Positions 11,291-23,993 of a stretch of DNA of 64,000 nucleotides are shown here, one piece after another. How positions within the stretch are numbered: position 1 is the stretch's first letter; each line of letters begins with the position of its first letter. The translations under genes were made by a program, and so were the position numbers. The notes beneath the pieces are model-generated. The model worked only from the letters and a program-made list of their open reading frames with translations, searched no databases and had not been told where the DNA came from. Source of the stretch: Antilocapra americana (taxonomy: Eukaryota; Chordata; Mammalia; Artiodactyla; Antilocapridae); contig ML664175.1 of the NCBI GenBank assembly GCA_007570785.1, forward strand, positions 8,570,225 through 8,634,224. Reading direction: 5' to 3'.

Positions 11291-14200
11291 CTAAATGAAT
11301 GAATATATGAACAGCTTGTACATAAGCAACCTGTCACTATGGGAAAGATTGCAAGTGCTATTAAAACCAACCATTGCAAGGAAGGAGGTCCAAATAGTGG
11401 TTCATTTTCTCAGTAGAGCCATTTAAGATAGAGAGTCAAGATGCAAGGAAAATTACTGTAGAAGAACTCCATTCTACAATCTGGCCAAGTGAAATATGAG
11501 ATGAATTTAAGCATTAGCACTGCTTGGCCAAGAGCCACAGAGCTAATTGTTACTTGTTATTTAGGCCTCTGAAGACTGCACCATTAAAACTTGTATTTTT
11601 AATATAATGAATAAACGTCTATAAGCCCCATAATTAGAGGATGGTCTACCAAATTAGGGAAATTACTTTTTTAAAAAGAGGAAATTAAGACATGGAATCA
11701 GCTCAAGAAATTATTCAACTGCCTCCATATAGGACCAGTTCACATTCTCTTTCTGCCTCTTTAAATGTCTATTGGCTATAAAACCACACATCTTCAGCCT
11801 TAACAGGCTCTCATCAACCAAATCATGCTGACTAGCTTTCATGTTCCAGCTACTCAACCATTAGGCACAGATGAAGATGGGTTTATTCCCCATGAACAAC
11901 AGAAGAGCACTGAAGGGGTCCATGACCCAGGAAAGGACAGTGACTGAGAGTCTGGGATCTGAAGTCAGATTCCTGGATCTTTTAATTGAAAGATTTTTAA
12001 CATTTCAAGTCTCAGTTTTTATCAGTAAAATATGTGATGATAATAATGCCTAGTTCATAGTGTACATGTGACAAATATGATACATGCAAAAATATGGTAT
12101 ACTGTAAGTATATTTCCTAGCAAACAATGTGTCTAATAAATGTTAATTCTTTTCTGTCTTGTTTACATTTGTCTTTTTTTCCCCTGGGACAGGATAAATT
12201 CCTTAAAGGAAGAAACCCTGTTTCCCTTTCCTTGATAATGATGCATCGTAAGTAATAAAAATGTTCACAAAAAAAAAAAAGAACGTACTCACTTTCAGTG
12301 ACTCAATCTGTCCCCAATTAGTAGTCACCACTTACATTTTCCTGAAGATAGTATCCAGTGTGAAACCATCAGAAAGACCTCCTGGGTTTGCAGGTGGTTA
12401 ATATACACCTACATGTTATTTTCAGCTAATATTCCGAGCCTCATTGCTCCTTTATAAAAATTGCTCCTTTTTCTCTTTCACCCTTGCTGTTATCTTTGAC
12501 TTCAAACCCCTACTCCAAAAAGTTACACTGGATATTTGCAAACTCTTTCTACTGGTTTGTTGTATAGTCATCTGAAACTCAAATCACATTCTTCCATAAA
12601 ACACAAATGGTTAATTGATGAAGGATAATTTAATTTCCCAAGCTTGGGGCTTTGGTCTCTCTACCCCTCCTACTTCCTAAGGAGTCAAAATGATGCCCCC
12701 CTCTTATCAGGAGGAATGGAAACAAGCACGACAGACATCATACTACTGAAGCCAGAAGGTAAGACAACAGTGCTGACATCTTGATCCTGGTCTGCAGTCC
12801 TGCTGAGTGACCTTGTTGAGCCAAAGATTCTATCCTGCCCATGTGAAGCTAGAAGGAACCATTCTATTATCAGCTCACCAAATTCAGCCCATTGATTTGT
12901 CCTGCCTTCATGCTCCCGATCCATCAAGAGAGGGATAACACTGTGATAGCAAGAAAGGATCTCCCACTCATCATTTGCACTATGATAATTCAGGGACTTC
13001 CCACAGGAAAAGAATCACAGATTTTTTTAAAAGGAGGAGAATGGCTAATGGAAGTCTGAACATGTCCTGAAAAAGGCTCCTAGGATCAAACAGAATACCT
13101 AGGAAGGATTATAAACTCAAGGATTCAGAAAAATAAAGGCATAGTTACTTTCTAAAGAATGACATCACATTTGTAGATGGCTGGGATAATTCCACTTCTG
13201 TATTCCCTGTGGAGGAAAAAACTGGATTCTCAAATAGAAATGCTACCTACTCTTCAGTGTTTAAAAACTTGGATTTACTTTCATTTTTAAGTTAACCATC
13301 TGCCAAAAGTTTAAGCCTGTTTTCTTACATAATCAAAACCTAGGTTACAGCTGGTATTAATAATACATCTGTATTACCAATAATTGCTTCAAGCTTCATT
13401 TTGGCACAATTAAGGATAGTCATAATCCTTTGAAAAGTCAATACTTTATTCTATTTAAAGCTACTGTTGGAGTTAATGCATTTTCATTTCCTTACCTTCC
13501 ATTCAATTAATCTGACATCAAATGTGCATTTCTTTTGATTGTGTCAACTTTTATTTTTCATTTCATATACCAAAGTAATACATTTGAGTGTCTAGTAGAT
13601 AGGAATAGATTTATGTATTTTGAATATCAAATCCTATAAAAATCCCTAAAATATGCACAATAGTACTACATTTATGCAAAGGTTATATACAAAATGGCTT
13701 CAGCCATCTGGATGGAAGCTAAGAACCCATGTGTATTTGAAGGTCAATGTCTCTGGCACAAAACGTAGAGATTGCTTGTTGCTTCCCAATGGTCCACTAC
13801 TACTCCTTTACTGTCAGCTAGAGATTGCAACCAGCCAAAGTCAGACACACTGCCAGAGGGTAGAGGTCACCACTGCCAGTACTCCAGAAAGACACGCAAC
13901 CCTCAGATACCTTCTCATGCCACTAGTCTCACACATTCCACGATCCTCTGTCACTCATGTCGTCCCTGGAAATGGTGAGAACTCAACAAGACTTCTTTCC
14001 TACCTTTAGCAGAAGAACTCTTGGCTCTACTCATTTCTAATTGTACTTTAAAGTACAATCTATTTCAAGGCATCCCTCCCAAGCACTCAGGGGAAGGAAG
14101 ATGCCAAAGAATGAAGTTATTAGCATTACTGCCCACCCACTACGTGCTTCTACAAAAACACCAATTAATGACCCCAACTTACTCTCCTCTTCCAGGGTGC

Positions 14201-15118
14201 TCAGCTTTCTTAATAGAAAGACTGTTGTCAACTCCATCTAGACTGAAAATCTAACACGGTGGTCTCACTTCCAAAACCAAAGCATCTGTCATATCCTCCA
14301 AATCACCTAAGCTTCCACCAGGAGGGAGATCTCTTCTGCTTGATTCCCACAATCAGCATCCCTTTTCATCTGTCCTACAAGGGCTCCCCCAGTGTCCCAG
14401 CCTCCCCCAAAGAACAGGTGATGGCTTGAGGCCACCGAACCTGGCAGACTCATTTTGACAACTCCCATCCTCAGTCTCTAAACACAACGCCTTGCTAAGT
14501 GGCTCCAGTGCCCTGGGTTTCCCTGCTTCTCACTCAACCATGCATGTCCTAAGACCCGGGTCTTGCCCTCCTGCATGCAGGGCACGTCCCTCCCACACCA
14601 CCTGTAAGACACTGACTTCTGCAGCAACCGTGCCAGAGACAGCCTGAGGGGCCCTGCTAACAATGGAGGCGGGGGATACTTCAGGCTCCCCTGTTTCACA
14701 GCCACAGATTTAGGTCACAACAGGCTTTCTATGGCCACCCTTCTACTATGTAGGCCAGACCATATATTGACTCTGACACAACTGGAACCAGTGGTTATTA
14801 GTAAAATGAAGCATCCAAAATAGATTACTACTGAGGATTAGAATTCAGACTTTAGGAGCATACTCCACATCTCGGTCATGTGTAATCTATAAAGTGAGGT
14901 TCCCTTTGTGTATCAATCTGACCAACAATGACTTGATCGCCTATAGAATACAGCACTCTCTGAAGTGCAATTAAGGTTGTCTTTGAAAATTCATTATAAA
15001 ACAATCCGTATTAAGGCATTTATTGCTAGAGAGTTGTCACATAATAGATTTTCAGAGGAAAGTGCAGCTGTGCTTTAGGAAGGGGAGAATTTTATGAAGA
15101 TTCTTAAGCTTAACACGA
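11291..15118. other. About 3.8 kb without a recognised gene or young repeat
   Basis: Contains an A-run at 12269-12280. The 13640-14720 part has higher GC and a 118-codon plus-strand frame (13653-14009), but no recognisable domain, splice-supported exon or conserved motif. No bovine SINE was seen here, an unusually long gap for this window. Confidence 0.45.
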
Positions 15119-15240
15119 CTTTCCTGACTTCCCTGGTCCAGTGGTTAAGATCCGGTGCTCCCAATACAGGAGCATGAGTAAGATCTGGATGGGGAACTAA
15201 GATCCTGCATGCTGCACTGCACAGCCTAAAAAAACAAAAA
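15119..15240 (+). mobile_element. CHR-type SINE
   Basis: 'gacttccctggtccagtggt' head, 'ggggaactaagatcctgcat' body and an A-rich tail ('aaaaaaacaaaaac'). Confidence 0.8.
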
Positions 15241-15256
15241 CACTACTTTACTCCCT

Positions 15257-15478
15257 TTTGCTGTTATTGTTGTTTAGTAGCTAAGTTGTGTCCAGCTCTT
15301 TGTGAGCCTGTGGACTGTAGCATGTAAGGCTCCTCTGTCCATGGCATTTTTCCAGGACAGAATACTGGAATGGGTTGCCATTTCCTCTCCCAGAGGATCT
15401 TCCTGACCTAGGGATCGAACTCAAATCTCTCGTGCTGGGAGGCAGATTCTTTACCACTGAGCCACCAGAGAAGACCCC
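15257..15478 (-). mobile_element. Bov-tA SINE (antisense)
   Basis: 'agtagctaagttgtgtccag' through 'attctttaccactgagccac'. It ends about 40 bp before the ERV LTR. Confidence 0.9.
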
Positions 15479-15520
15479 CTTTACCCATTTCTTACTATCT
15501 TGGGAGAAAAAAACAATTTA

Positions 15521-16763
15521 TGCCGGGGTCCAGCCTCGGCGGGTCCGGGGGTCTTGAGGGATGAGTGGCGTCCGCGAAGAAGTGAGCTGAGTCAATGTGT
15601 GGTGATGGAGCAGTCTCTCTCGTTTATTGTTGGTTTACAGTTTTATAGCCAAAAGACATCCCCATTACATCATTACATCATCTATCATTCTATACAATTT
15701 TTTGTTTTCTACCTTCCATAGCAACCTTATCACTGAGCTCATTCTCCAATCTGTCATGAAACATTCCCCTTACAGAAGTCAGATTTCTATGTAATTAGAT
15801 TTAACAATAGTATGTTTACCATTTGAATGTCTTCAGCATACTTCATTCAGTCATGATAAGTACATCAACCTAAGTAGAAAGGTTACATTTCTCTTATCAG
15901 GTGCAACTGTATAGAAGCTAGAGGGAAGGGCTTAAGCTTGAAACTGTTATATTCTAGAAACCTACTCCAGTTCTTAAGAGGAAAGAGGAAAGAGGACAAA
16001 GAAGACAGTTTGGAAAGAGGAAAGAGGACTATGAGACAGTCTAGCAGCACTGCTTTAGCAATAAAACCCTATTAACCTTATAACTACTATAATGAATTCC
16101 TGTGTCTACATTATCTTAAGGCAATCAACGTCTCCAACTATGCTGGCCATAGCATTCCAGCCTGGTTTCTTCAAGGAAGGGAGCCTCTTCCGTGGAGTGG
16201 TCGGGAGAGTGGGATGTGGAAAGGTGACCCAAGTACGAGCCCTTCTGGTGGTGGCCTTGCCATGACCCCCAAAGAACTCTTGGTAAACTCCCCAGTAAGG
16301 AGTAGGAGGTGTAGTAATCTATTTAAATGTCCCTTATTCCTCCTTTGTCCCCAGGGAAGGGAATCTGCCTTCCCCAATCCCCTGGGGGAAATAAGGTCTG
16401 AGGGAATTATCTCAGGATGAATTATTTCTAACTGGGACTGACCTACTGAGATGAGCTAAACAGAACTTCCCAAGAAAAACACCAGGAGGGGCCTTGCCTT
16501 GGGATGCCCCGAAGGAAAATCCGCTTTGCAGTTTCCTTCTCAGTCTCGTGACCTTGTCATCGGAGTGAGGGGGCATCCTGACGGCTCCTGGCAAATTTAT
16601 CTTTCCTTGACTCTCTATATTCACTTAACGTTTGCATAAATGACATTTCTTAAAATTATTTCATAGGTACACTTTGAGATAAAGTCTCAAAAACAAACAA
16701 ATCTTACTCTGCATCTCTTATTTGCTTTCTCCCATTCTCCTTTCTTCTTCCTGCTAGGGGCCA
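15521..16763 (-). mobile_element. Solo LTR of a class II (ERVK/beta-like) endogenous retrovirus
   Basis: A 1243-bp unit with TG...CA ends (plus strand TGCCGGGGTCC...GGGGCCA) and a perfect 6-bp target duplication AATTTA at 15515-15520 and 16764-16769. Orientation is minus: the minus strand carries a TATA box and an AATAAA signal close together, followed by a GC-rich U5 ending in 'gaccccggca'. A 6-bp TSD and a close TATA/poly(A) spacing fit class II elements. No gag, pol or env sequence lies beside it, and the TSD flanks it directly, so it is a recombinant solo LTR. The exact Repbase name was not determined. Confidence 0.85.
15623..15647 (-). promoter_or_regulatory. LTR TATA box and poly(A) signal
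   Basis: On the minus strand TATAAAA (15647-15641) is followed 12 bp later by AATAAA (15628-15623). This compact arrangement implies a short R region. Any residual promoter activity would fire leftwards, towards the Bov-tA at 15257-15478. Confidence 0.6.
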
Positions 16764-16769
16764 AATTTA

Positions 16770-17644
16770 CCTTTTTTCAACCTTCTCTTTTATGGATATT
16801 CTTAACCTCTCTTTCAGTTGGTATGCTCTAGCCAACACGTCTGCCACTAGTTTCACCTGAATAAATTACCTTATAACCATCCTGGTTTAAGTCATATGCC
16901 TCTTTTCAACATAAATCATTCAAGATAAATTACTATCCCTAAAGACCTTGAGTTCAAGGATCTACTAAAGTGATTTAAGTGAACCTTTACAAAATTTTGA
17001 TTGTGTCAAAATGAAGATTAGTTTAACTTTTTTTTAAGTGCAGATGAATTCAGAGGGAAGAGTTTAAACATTCCCTGCTTAAGAGCACTTTTATATCACT
17101 ATCACAAATTTGAAGGTGCTGAGACATTACTAGTTTTTGCTTTTCTTTGATAATACATTTGTTAGTTGTTTTTATGAGAGGCTTTAGACCTTCAGCAGTG
17201 AAAATCACCTACTTGTCCAGCCAGCTGTGACAGTGATACATTATCTGAGGAGAGAAATCTGAAACAATTCCCAAAGACAACAAAGAGTAAAGGCCTGAAA
17301 AACCTAAAGGGGAGAGGTATGTGAAGTGAAAAGCGAGACAGCTCCCACCGCTGGAGTGAAGAGGTTTGGCCATGTGCCCAAAGCAGCTGCCTTGGGGTAC
17401 GGAACTGAGAGGAACCCACTGAAGATGCCTTCCAAACTCAGTCAACTCCCTCCTGACCCAGCTTCCTCCCTATCCCACCCTCTTCTTAACTTTCCAACTG
17501 AGGTCTCTGGAGAAAGGAGGAAAGAAGGCAACAGACAAGAGTCAATCGTGTTATCCAAGAATACAAAGGCAGGAAAGGCAGGACATAAGCTTACTAATCA
17601 GTTCCCCCAGAGAAGAAACAAACCACCCACTCCAACTTCTAAAG
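16770..17644. other. No gene or repeat recognised
   Basis: Intergenic. A 108-codon plus-strand frame (17326-17652) runs into low-complexity sequence and has no recognisable domain. Confidence 0.45.
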
Positions 17645-17696
17645 GAAGATAGGAAGGAAGAAAGGAATTGAGGGAGGGAGGGAAGGAGGGAAAGAA
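17645..17696. repeat. GGAA/GGGA low-complexity tract
   Basis: Nearly pure purine on the plus strand. Confidence 0.8.
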
Positions 17697-17760
17697 TCAG
17701 AATCCCAAAGGGAAATACAAAATGTTCTCTAGAAACCAGGTGTTGTATGATCAGCACTTT

Positions 17761-18422
17761 AAAAAAAAAAAATTTATTGAGGATCCCCTGGAGGAGCGCA
17801 TGGGAACAAACTCCAGTATTCTTGCCTGGAGAATTCCATGGACAGAGGAGCCTGGTGGGCTGCAGTCCACTGGGTCGCAGAGTCAGACACACCTCTGCAC
17901 AGCACAGCACAGCACACAGTTGCTGTACAACGTTGTGTTAGTTTCTTGTGCACAGTGAGGTGAATCAGCTATATGTGTGTGTGTGTATATATATATCCCC
18001 AATTTTTTTTATTTCCTTCCCATTTAGATCACTACAGAGTACTGAATAGAGTTCCTTGTGCCATACAGTAGTTCAATATCAAAAAAAAACAAACAACCCA
18101 GTCAAAAAAATGGGCAGAAGACCTAAATAGACATTTCTCCAAAGAAGATCTACAGATGGTCAAGAGGCACAAGAAAAGATGTTCACCATCATTAATTATT
18201 AGGGAAATGCAAATCAAAACTGCAATAAGGTTATCACCTCACACCTGTCAGAATGGCCATCATCCAAAAATCTATAAACATTAAGTGCTGGAGAGGGTGT
18301 GGAGAAACAGGACCTTCTTACAATGTTGGTGGGGTGTAAACTGGTACAGTCACTATGGAGATTCCTTAAAAAAAAAAGTAACCATAGAACCACCATATGA
18401 TCCAGCAGTCTCACTGCTGGGC
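17761..18422 (-). mobile_element. L1 LINE with 5' inversion, later hit by a Bov-tA
   Basis: 17761-18068 is L1 3' sequence in antisense ('acgttgtgttagtttcttgt', 'gagttccttgtgccatacag'). From about 18069 to 18422 the sequence switches to L1 ORF2 in the plus sense ('gaagacctaaatagacattt', 'gaaatgcaaatcaaaactgc', 'gtgctggagagggtgtggag'). A 10-bp near-perfect repeat, ATCAGCAYTT, at 17750-17759 and 18423-18432 suggests one insertion event with an inverted 5' part. The Bov-tA at 17780-17918 is a later insertion into the L1 3' end. Confidence 0.7.
17780..17918 (+). mobile_element. Bov-tA SINE, 5'-truncated
   Basis: Starts in the body ('ggatcccctggaggagcgca') without the tRNA-like head and ends near 'gtcagacacacc', followed by short 'agcac' repeats. 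It splits the L1 words 'tttattga' and 'gttgctgtacaacgttgtg'. Confidence 0.8.
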
Positions 18423-18737
18423 ATCAGCATTTCTTTTATTTCAACTGTCTTCTACAAAGTTATTCCTTATAAAACCCAATGTGTGGGTAATTTAAGTACT
18501 TTATCATGACTCCCAGGCAAACTGAAATGTATCAGTTTGAGTTTGAGGTCCTCTAAGCTCTTTCTAAAATAGCCAATGTCTAAAACTTTCACCACAAAGA
18601 ATCCAGATCTAAGTGTATAGCTGATGAACTTTTCCATCTTCATTTTTAAGAATCCCATTGTGGTTCTAACAGAATCAGTAAGATTAAAAAAAAAAAAATT
18701 CTGTGTGTTCATTCACATTTTTCCCCACCTAGAGGTT
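18423..18737. other. No gene or repeat recognised
   Basis: About 300 bp of unique-looking AT-rich sequence between L1 and BOV-A2. Confidence 0.5.
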
Positions 18738-19012
18738 GGTAACGGAGAAGGCAATGGCAGCCCACTCCAGTACTCTTGCCTGGAAAATCCCATAGACAGA
18801 GGAGCCTGGTAGGCTGCAGTCCATGGGGTCACTAGGAGTCGGACACGACTGAGCGACTTCACTTTCACTTTTCACTTTCATGCACTGGGGAAGGAAATGG
18901 CAACCCACTCCAGTGTTCTTGCCTGGAGAATCTCAGGGATGGGGGAGCCTGGTGGGCTGCCATCTACGGGGTCGCACAGAGTTGGACACGACTGAAGCGA
19001 CTTAGTAGCAGC
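18738..19012 (+). mobile_element. BOV-A2 SINE (dimeric)
   Basis: Two BovB-derived monomers in the same orientation ('gcccactccagtactcttgc' and 'acccactccagtgttcttgc') joined by the characteristic 'ttcactttcacttttcactt' linker. It ends with 'gcgacttagtagcagcagc'. Confidence 0.93.
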
Positions 19013-19130
19013 AGCCGCGGGGGCCGGTAAACAGACTTCGCCAGCCCTTCCAAAACTATTCCAAAAAGCCTTGCGCCCTCTATTGGCCTTCCTGCCACAT
19101 TACCTCCCTATGGCCTCGGATTACCCGAGC

Positions 19131-19452
19131 GCTTTTTTTTTTTTTTTTTTAATTTTCTTTACTTTATTGTGCTGGTTTTGCCATACAATGACATGAAACC
19201 GCCATGGGTATACATATGCTCCCCCTCCAGAACCCCCCTCCCTCCTCCCTCCCGATTCCCTCCCCCTGGGTCATCTTGGTGTCCCAGCCCCGAGCATCAA
19301 CCTTGGGCTGGTGATTGATTTCACATATGATAATTAACATGTTTCAATGCCATTCTCCCATATCATCCCACCCTTGCCCTCTTTCACAGAGTCCACGAGA
19401 CTGTTCTATACATCTGCGTTTCTTTTGCTGTCTCGCATGCAGGGTTCTCGAG
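19131..19452 (-). mobile_element. Ruminant L1 3' UTR, antisense, with poly(A) tail
   Basis: A T-run at 19134-19151 (minus-strand poly(A)) is followed by 'tgctggttttgccatacaat', the C-rich 'ccccctccctcctccctccc' tract and 'gttctatacatctgcgtttc'. This matches the ruminant L1 3' UTR. The long homopolymer and clean match suggest a young 5'-truncated copy of about 320 bp. Confidence 0.8.
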
Positions 19453-21056
19453 CTTTTAAAACATTCTACAACCACAGCTCTGCAGGTAAATTGGCAGCTT
19501 AAGAAAAGTGATGTTTGGGCTGAAAATCATTTCACAAACAAAAGAAGAAATGGGTATAATGGACTCTGAAATCAAGAAGTAAAATTATTTAAGGAAGGGT
19601 CAACAGTTATGTTACCTTCCGCTTTCAAAACAAGATTTGATTTTTCTTAAAAAACAGCTTTGCTATATTGCTGAATTACCATTAATTGTGGCTTTACATG
19701 ACTGGCTTCGGAAGCAATGAACGAAGTCAAATCTAACCAAAGTGACCCAGCAAGCTAGGGAGAGATGAGAGACCACGGTGCTGGCCGGTAAGGCTGAGTG
19801 GGGAGACAGGCCAGTTTTCTCCAGGCTGATATCATCTCAGACCAAGCTGGGAATGGGCCTAGGGAGTCCGATGCTATGAGGAGGAGTTTCTTGAAGAGAA
19901 CAAACTGGTCACTTTCAGAAAGCAGCCCTTTCAAGCTCCTAGAAAACCATTTATTGATAGGAACATTTATATTACAGTCCCTCTCCAAATTGTTGTTTTT
20001 TCTTAAATAACATTATAGGGTGACCGTTAATCGGTGGGGTTTTCTTTTTTTCCATTAGAAGACTTTGTCTGCCATACAAAAGTTTATTTTACCCTCTGCA
20101 AAAGAAAATCATAACTTCCAAATTAGGTTGGGGGAAAAAGAAAAAAGCCCAGAAAAATTTTAACTTGGGACTGCAAGGTCTCTGTGTGAAACAGAGAAGG
20201 GACACCACTATGGCCCCCAGCCCCATTCTGACTGGTCTCTTCCTGCAACTAGAGACCTCATTAAGTGCCACTGCCCTGCAACACTAGATGGATACCAGAA
20301 GACAGCTAACCTTGCCACTAAAATAGGGAATTATGTTCCTGCCTCAGCAGTGTTGAAGCATTTGTGTGCCAGGCGTTGGACAGGGGTTGGAGAAACAGAA
20401 ATAAATAAAACACAGTCCCTATCTGCAAGGGTTTTCAGTCAAGCAGGATACAAAGACAAGTGAACATAATTAGAACCTAACACTGTAAACTACATGATGA
20501 AAATATACATAAAGTAAGAGCAAAAAAGAGAATGTTATAGCAGGAAAGATCCATGATTCCAAGTCACAGTTTGTCTTGTACCCCCAAATGCATCAGTTTC
20601 ATTCAATGAGGACTCGGGAACTGTCTGAATTCCTTTCATACCCTTTTGATGCATGGTTGCAAAGGAAAGCTGATGATAAATATATTAAGTGAAATATGAT
20701 TTACTCATATCAGAGAAGCATCAAACATAAACAACAAGCTATTGAGAAACACAGAAGAGCAGACTTTCAAAGAGAGGACGGTAGGCTATGTCAGATAGAG
20801 ACGAGGTTGAGGAACGTTCAGACTGAAAGGGCTGCTGGAGTTAGCAGTAAAAAGTCACCAGTGATTTCAAGACAAATCACTTCAATAGAGTGATGAACAC
20901 AAGAAGCCAGGCTTGAAGAAAATGTGTTTAAAAAGGAAACAAACACAGCAGGTACAAAAGCTCTTAGAGGAGCAATTACTAAGTGAATGTCACGGGAGAC
21001 AGCACAGGAGAACATTTTCCTCTGGGACAATCTTCCCCGTTCCTATGGGGTAGAAG
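19453..21056. other. No gene recognised; MIR-like remnant
   Basis: Short ancient-repeat fragment near 20340-20440 ('gtgtgccaggcgttggacag'). Otherwise unique AT-rich sequence with frames below 90 codons. Confidence 0.45.
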
Positions 21057-21250
21057 GGGGCTTCCCGGGTGGCTCACTGGTAAAGAATTTGCCTACAATG
21101 CAGGAGACACAGGTTCAGTCCCTGGGCCAGGGAGATCCCCTGGAGAAGGAAATGGCATATTCTCAACTGGAGAATCGCATGCACAGAGGAGCCTGGTGAG
21201 TTACAGTCCATTGAGTCACAAGAGTTGGACACTATTTAGCGACTAAACAA
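21057..21250 (+). mobile_element. Bov-tA SINE
   Basis: 'cttcccgggtggctcactgg' head, 'agatcccctggagaaggaaa' body and an end in 'ttagcgactaaacaacaac'. Part of the body near 21155-21165 is deleted. Confidence 0.9.
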
Positions 21251-21289
21251 CAACAAAAGCATGAGGTAGAAGATGAGAGTGTGTGTGGG

Positions 21290-21425
21290 CTCCCCAGGCA
21301 TAGAGACCCAGGTTCATATTCCAGCTGTGCCATTTAAACGAATTTGCCACTCCAAACCTCTGTGAAGTGGGATCAGCAGAGCACATAAAAATACCTAGCA
21401 CAGAATAAACACTCATTCTGGAAAC
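21290..21425 (+). mobile_element. MIR SINE (ancient)
   Basis: 'ccaggttcatattccagctg' and 'acctagcacagaataaacac' align in order with the MIR core and tail. Confidence 0.6.
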
Positions 21426-23993
21426 TGGGAAGGAGCCAGAGAAAACCATCCTATTTCTTGAATTCTAAGACTCATATTTTAACATTTCTGAAATCAGCAT
21501 GCATCATAGTTTGTCAGTATTTTCCCTTCTTAGCAGCACATAACATAATGACTCATCTAACAATCAATAATAACATCTTGGATTTAATGAGAGAATTGGT
21601 CCCTAACCCTGGAGCAGTTGAGTAACTGACCTAACTTTATGCAAACTGGCTTATGAAGAAATGTTAAAGGGAACATTTCACTTAAGTTCACAAGGGTTTC
21701 AGAAAATCTTCTGGGTCCTTGCTGCTCCTATTATGGCCAATACACCAGCAGCAGCAGCAGCACACAGGATCTTGTTAGAAATGCAGAATTTCAGCCTCCA
21801 TCTCAGACCTAGCAATAAGAATCTTTAGTTTAACAAAGGCCCCAGGTAATCTATGTGTACAATCAAGTTTTTAAAGCACTGTTCTAGCTTTTTGTTTGTT
21901 TGAAGTTGGAGCTATTGATATAATTGGACATTTGAATTCATTCCTTTAACTACTCACCCAAATTTTATTCTTTCACTAAAAATATAATGGCAAATTGGGA
22001 TGAAGATTATATTTTCAAATCTTTCAATATTTAAGATGTATCTGGAAATCAATATAATTGTACATGGAAATCAAAATCTTTGGAAATCAGAGATAATATC
22101 AATATCAAAGTTGGAGGCTGTGGAATCAAGTTTAAATTTAAAAATAAACTTTATCTCCTACAGCATTGCTGGACTTGGTTTTCAGTGATGTTCCAAACTG
22201 ACATATTTATACTGTTAGTCAAGTGGAATACTAACCAGGTTAAATACTTATAATACAACAGGATGAAAAATTTGGGGCTCCGATTAACCTAGTCTGACCA
22301 AGCTCGGAAAACAATACGCTGCCAAATATTTGATTGAACATCATAAAATGAGAATGATTAGACTGTTAAGAAATTTGTTGCTTGGCGACATCTACTATGG
22401 AAAACACAAATCACTAATATGGACTTTTGTGATGCCCTGATTGAGGATAATGCAGGTATAATCACGACCAGAGGTAGCACAGCTTTGATTATCCTATTAT
22501 TCCCTATGGTGGGTTCAATAAAAGGGAGTGTAAAATCAGGAAGCATGACCCTGAAAAAGAATAGTTAATCCTCCACATAAAAAGTTCTCTGGATTGGCTG
22601 CCAGAATGCAGAAAGCCAATAACTGGAATGATGAATGGGAAAAGATTAGCAATCCAGAGAAAGCCCTGGACACTGTTACTTTACAGTGCAAATAAATTAG
22701 GCTTTCTATAATTAATGTAGGCAGAAGGAATTGGATTTGAATTTTTTTTTAATCTTGCTTTTATTACACTGAGCAGGCACATGTGAAAATTTCTTCCACA
22801 GCCCCCAGAAAATCTGGTGTCTACTGCCAGCTTCTTGCTGCAGGAGTGCATTCGCTAGCTGACCAGAACGGAGCCAACCCACACAGGCTCTCTCTCACCC
22901 AGGCCCCTCTCGCCTCCATGGGAGACACTCACAATCACTCTCCTTTGCCCCAACAAACACTGAAGTGTAGGTTGCTCTGGGCGCAGTAACCTCTTTGCTG
23001 CCCCCATCAGCATAGCAGTCTGACTCTCTTTTCTGACTCCTAGGGCAGAAGTCACATTCCTGTTCCCCACACCTAGCAGCCTCAGTGGACATATGTCAAG
23101 CTCTCTAGTAGCACTGTGAAAGATCTATCTTGCTTTGGGTTCTCCCCAAAGCAGGCACTGGGACAGGATTCAAGGGCAAGTGGCTTATTTAGGAGATTAT
23201 CTCAGAAAACACTGGCAAGGAGTGGGAAGCCTAGGTCTACTTGGCAGTGATGTGTCACCCAGATCCCCTCATGCAGGCAGGCGGGGTGTGTTCCAGGCAT
23301 CCTTAGCTCTGGGCCCTCTTTGGAGATCTTTGGCTGAAGACGACTGCCCCTCCCGAGGTCAGGCCTCCTAGGCACAGCACACACCCACTAATGATGCTCT
23401 GGACCCAGAAGGAAAGAAGCAGCAGACATGGAAGAGTAGTAAAAATACCTACCACAATCAGGAGGGGATGTGGGCTTGGAATCCAGAGAGTAGCCATAGA
23501 GCAAACATTGATCGTGTGAATAATAATCCCTGCCAGACTTCTGCTGGGCTATTCTCACTCCTGAATTTATTTATTCTTCACAATTCTATGAGGTTTTTCT
23601 ATGCCACAAATAAGGAACTGAAATTTAGAGGAGGGAAACTTGCCCAAGTTAGAAGCTTCATCCCAAATCTAATGCAACGTTCCATACCCTTAGCCAGACT
23701 ATACTATTTCAGGTCTCCAGAAGTAGCTAATAGCTATCTGCAAAAAGGGTCATTTTTAGTGAAATGTTTTCACTAAAATGAAACATTCTCCAACACTCGT
23801 GGAAGCCAAAGCACTGCCCACAAGGCTAAGCATCATTCACTTTTGTGAAAAGTGAAGAACCATGCTCCCTTTCCCCCCTGCAAACAGCTAGCAAGGGGGG
23901 GCAGGGGAAGGGGGGTGGACACGGTGCAGAGAGGAGAAAATGTAATGTCATAATAAGAATCCAATGGTACATGAAATTACTTTATGTTTTAAA
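21426..23993. other. No gene recognised
   Basis: Holds a short CAG run (21749-21763), a MIR-like remnant near 23560-23660 and otherwise unique sequence. Higher-GC frames at 22783-23371 on both strands show no domain. Confidence 0.45.

Noticed and set aside
13653..14009. 118-codon plus-strand frame
   Set aside because: No recognisable domain, no splice or Kozak support, overlapping frames on both strands; likely chance.
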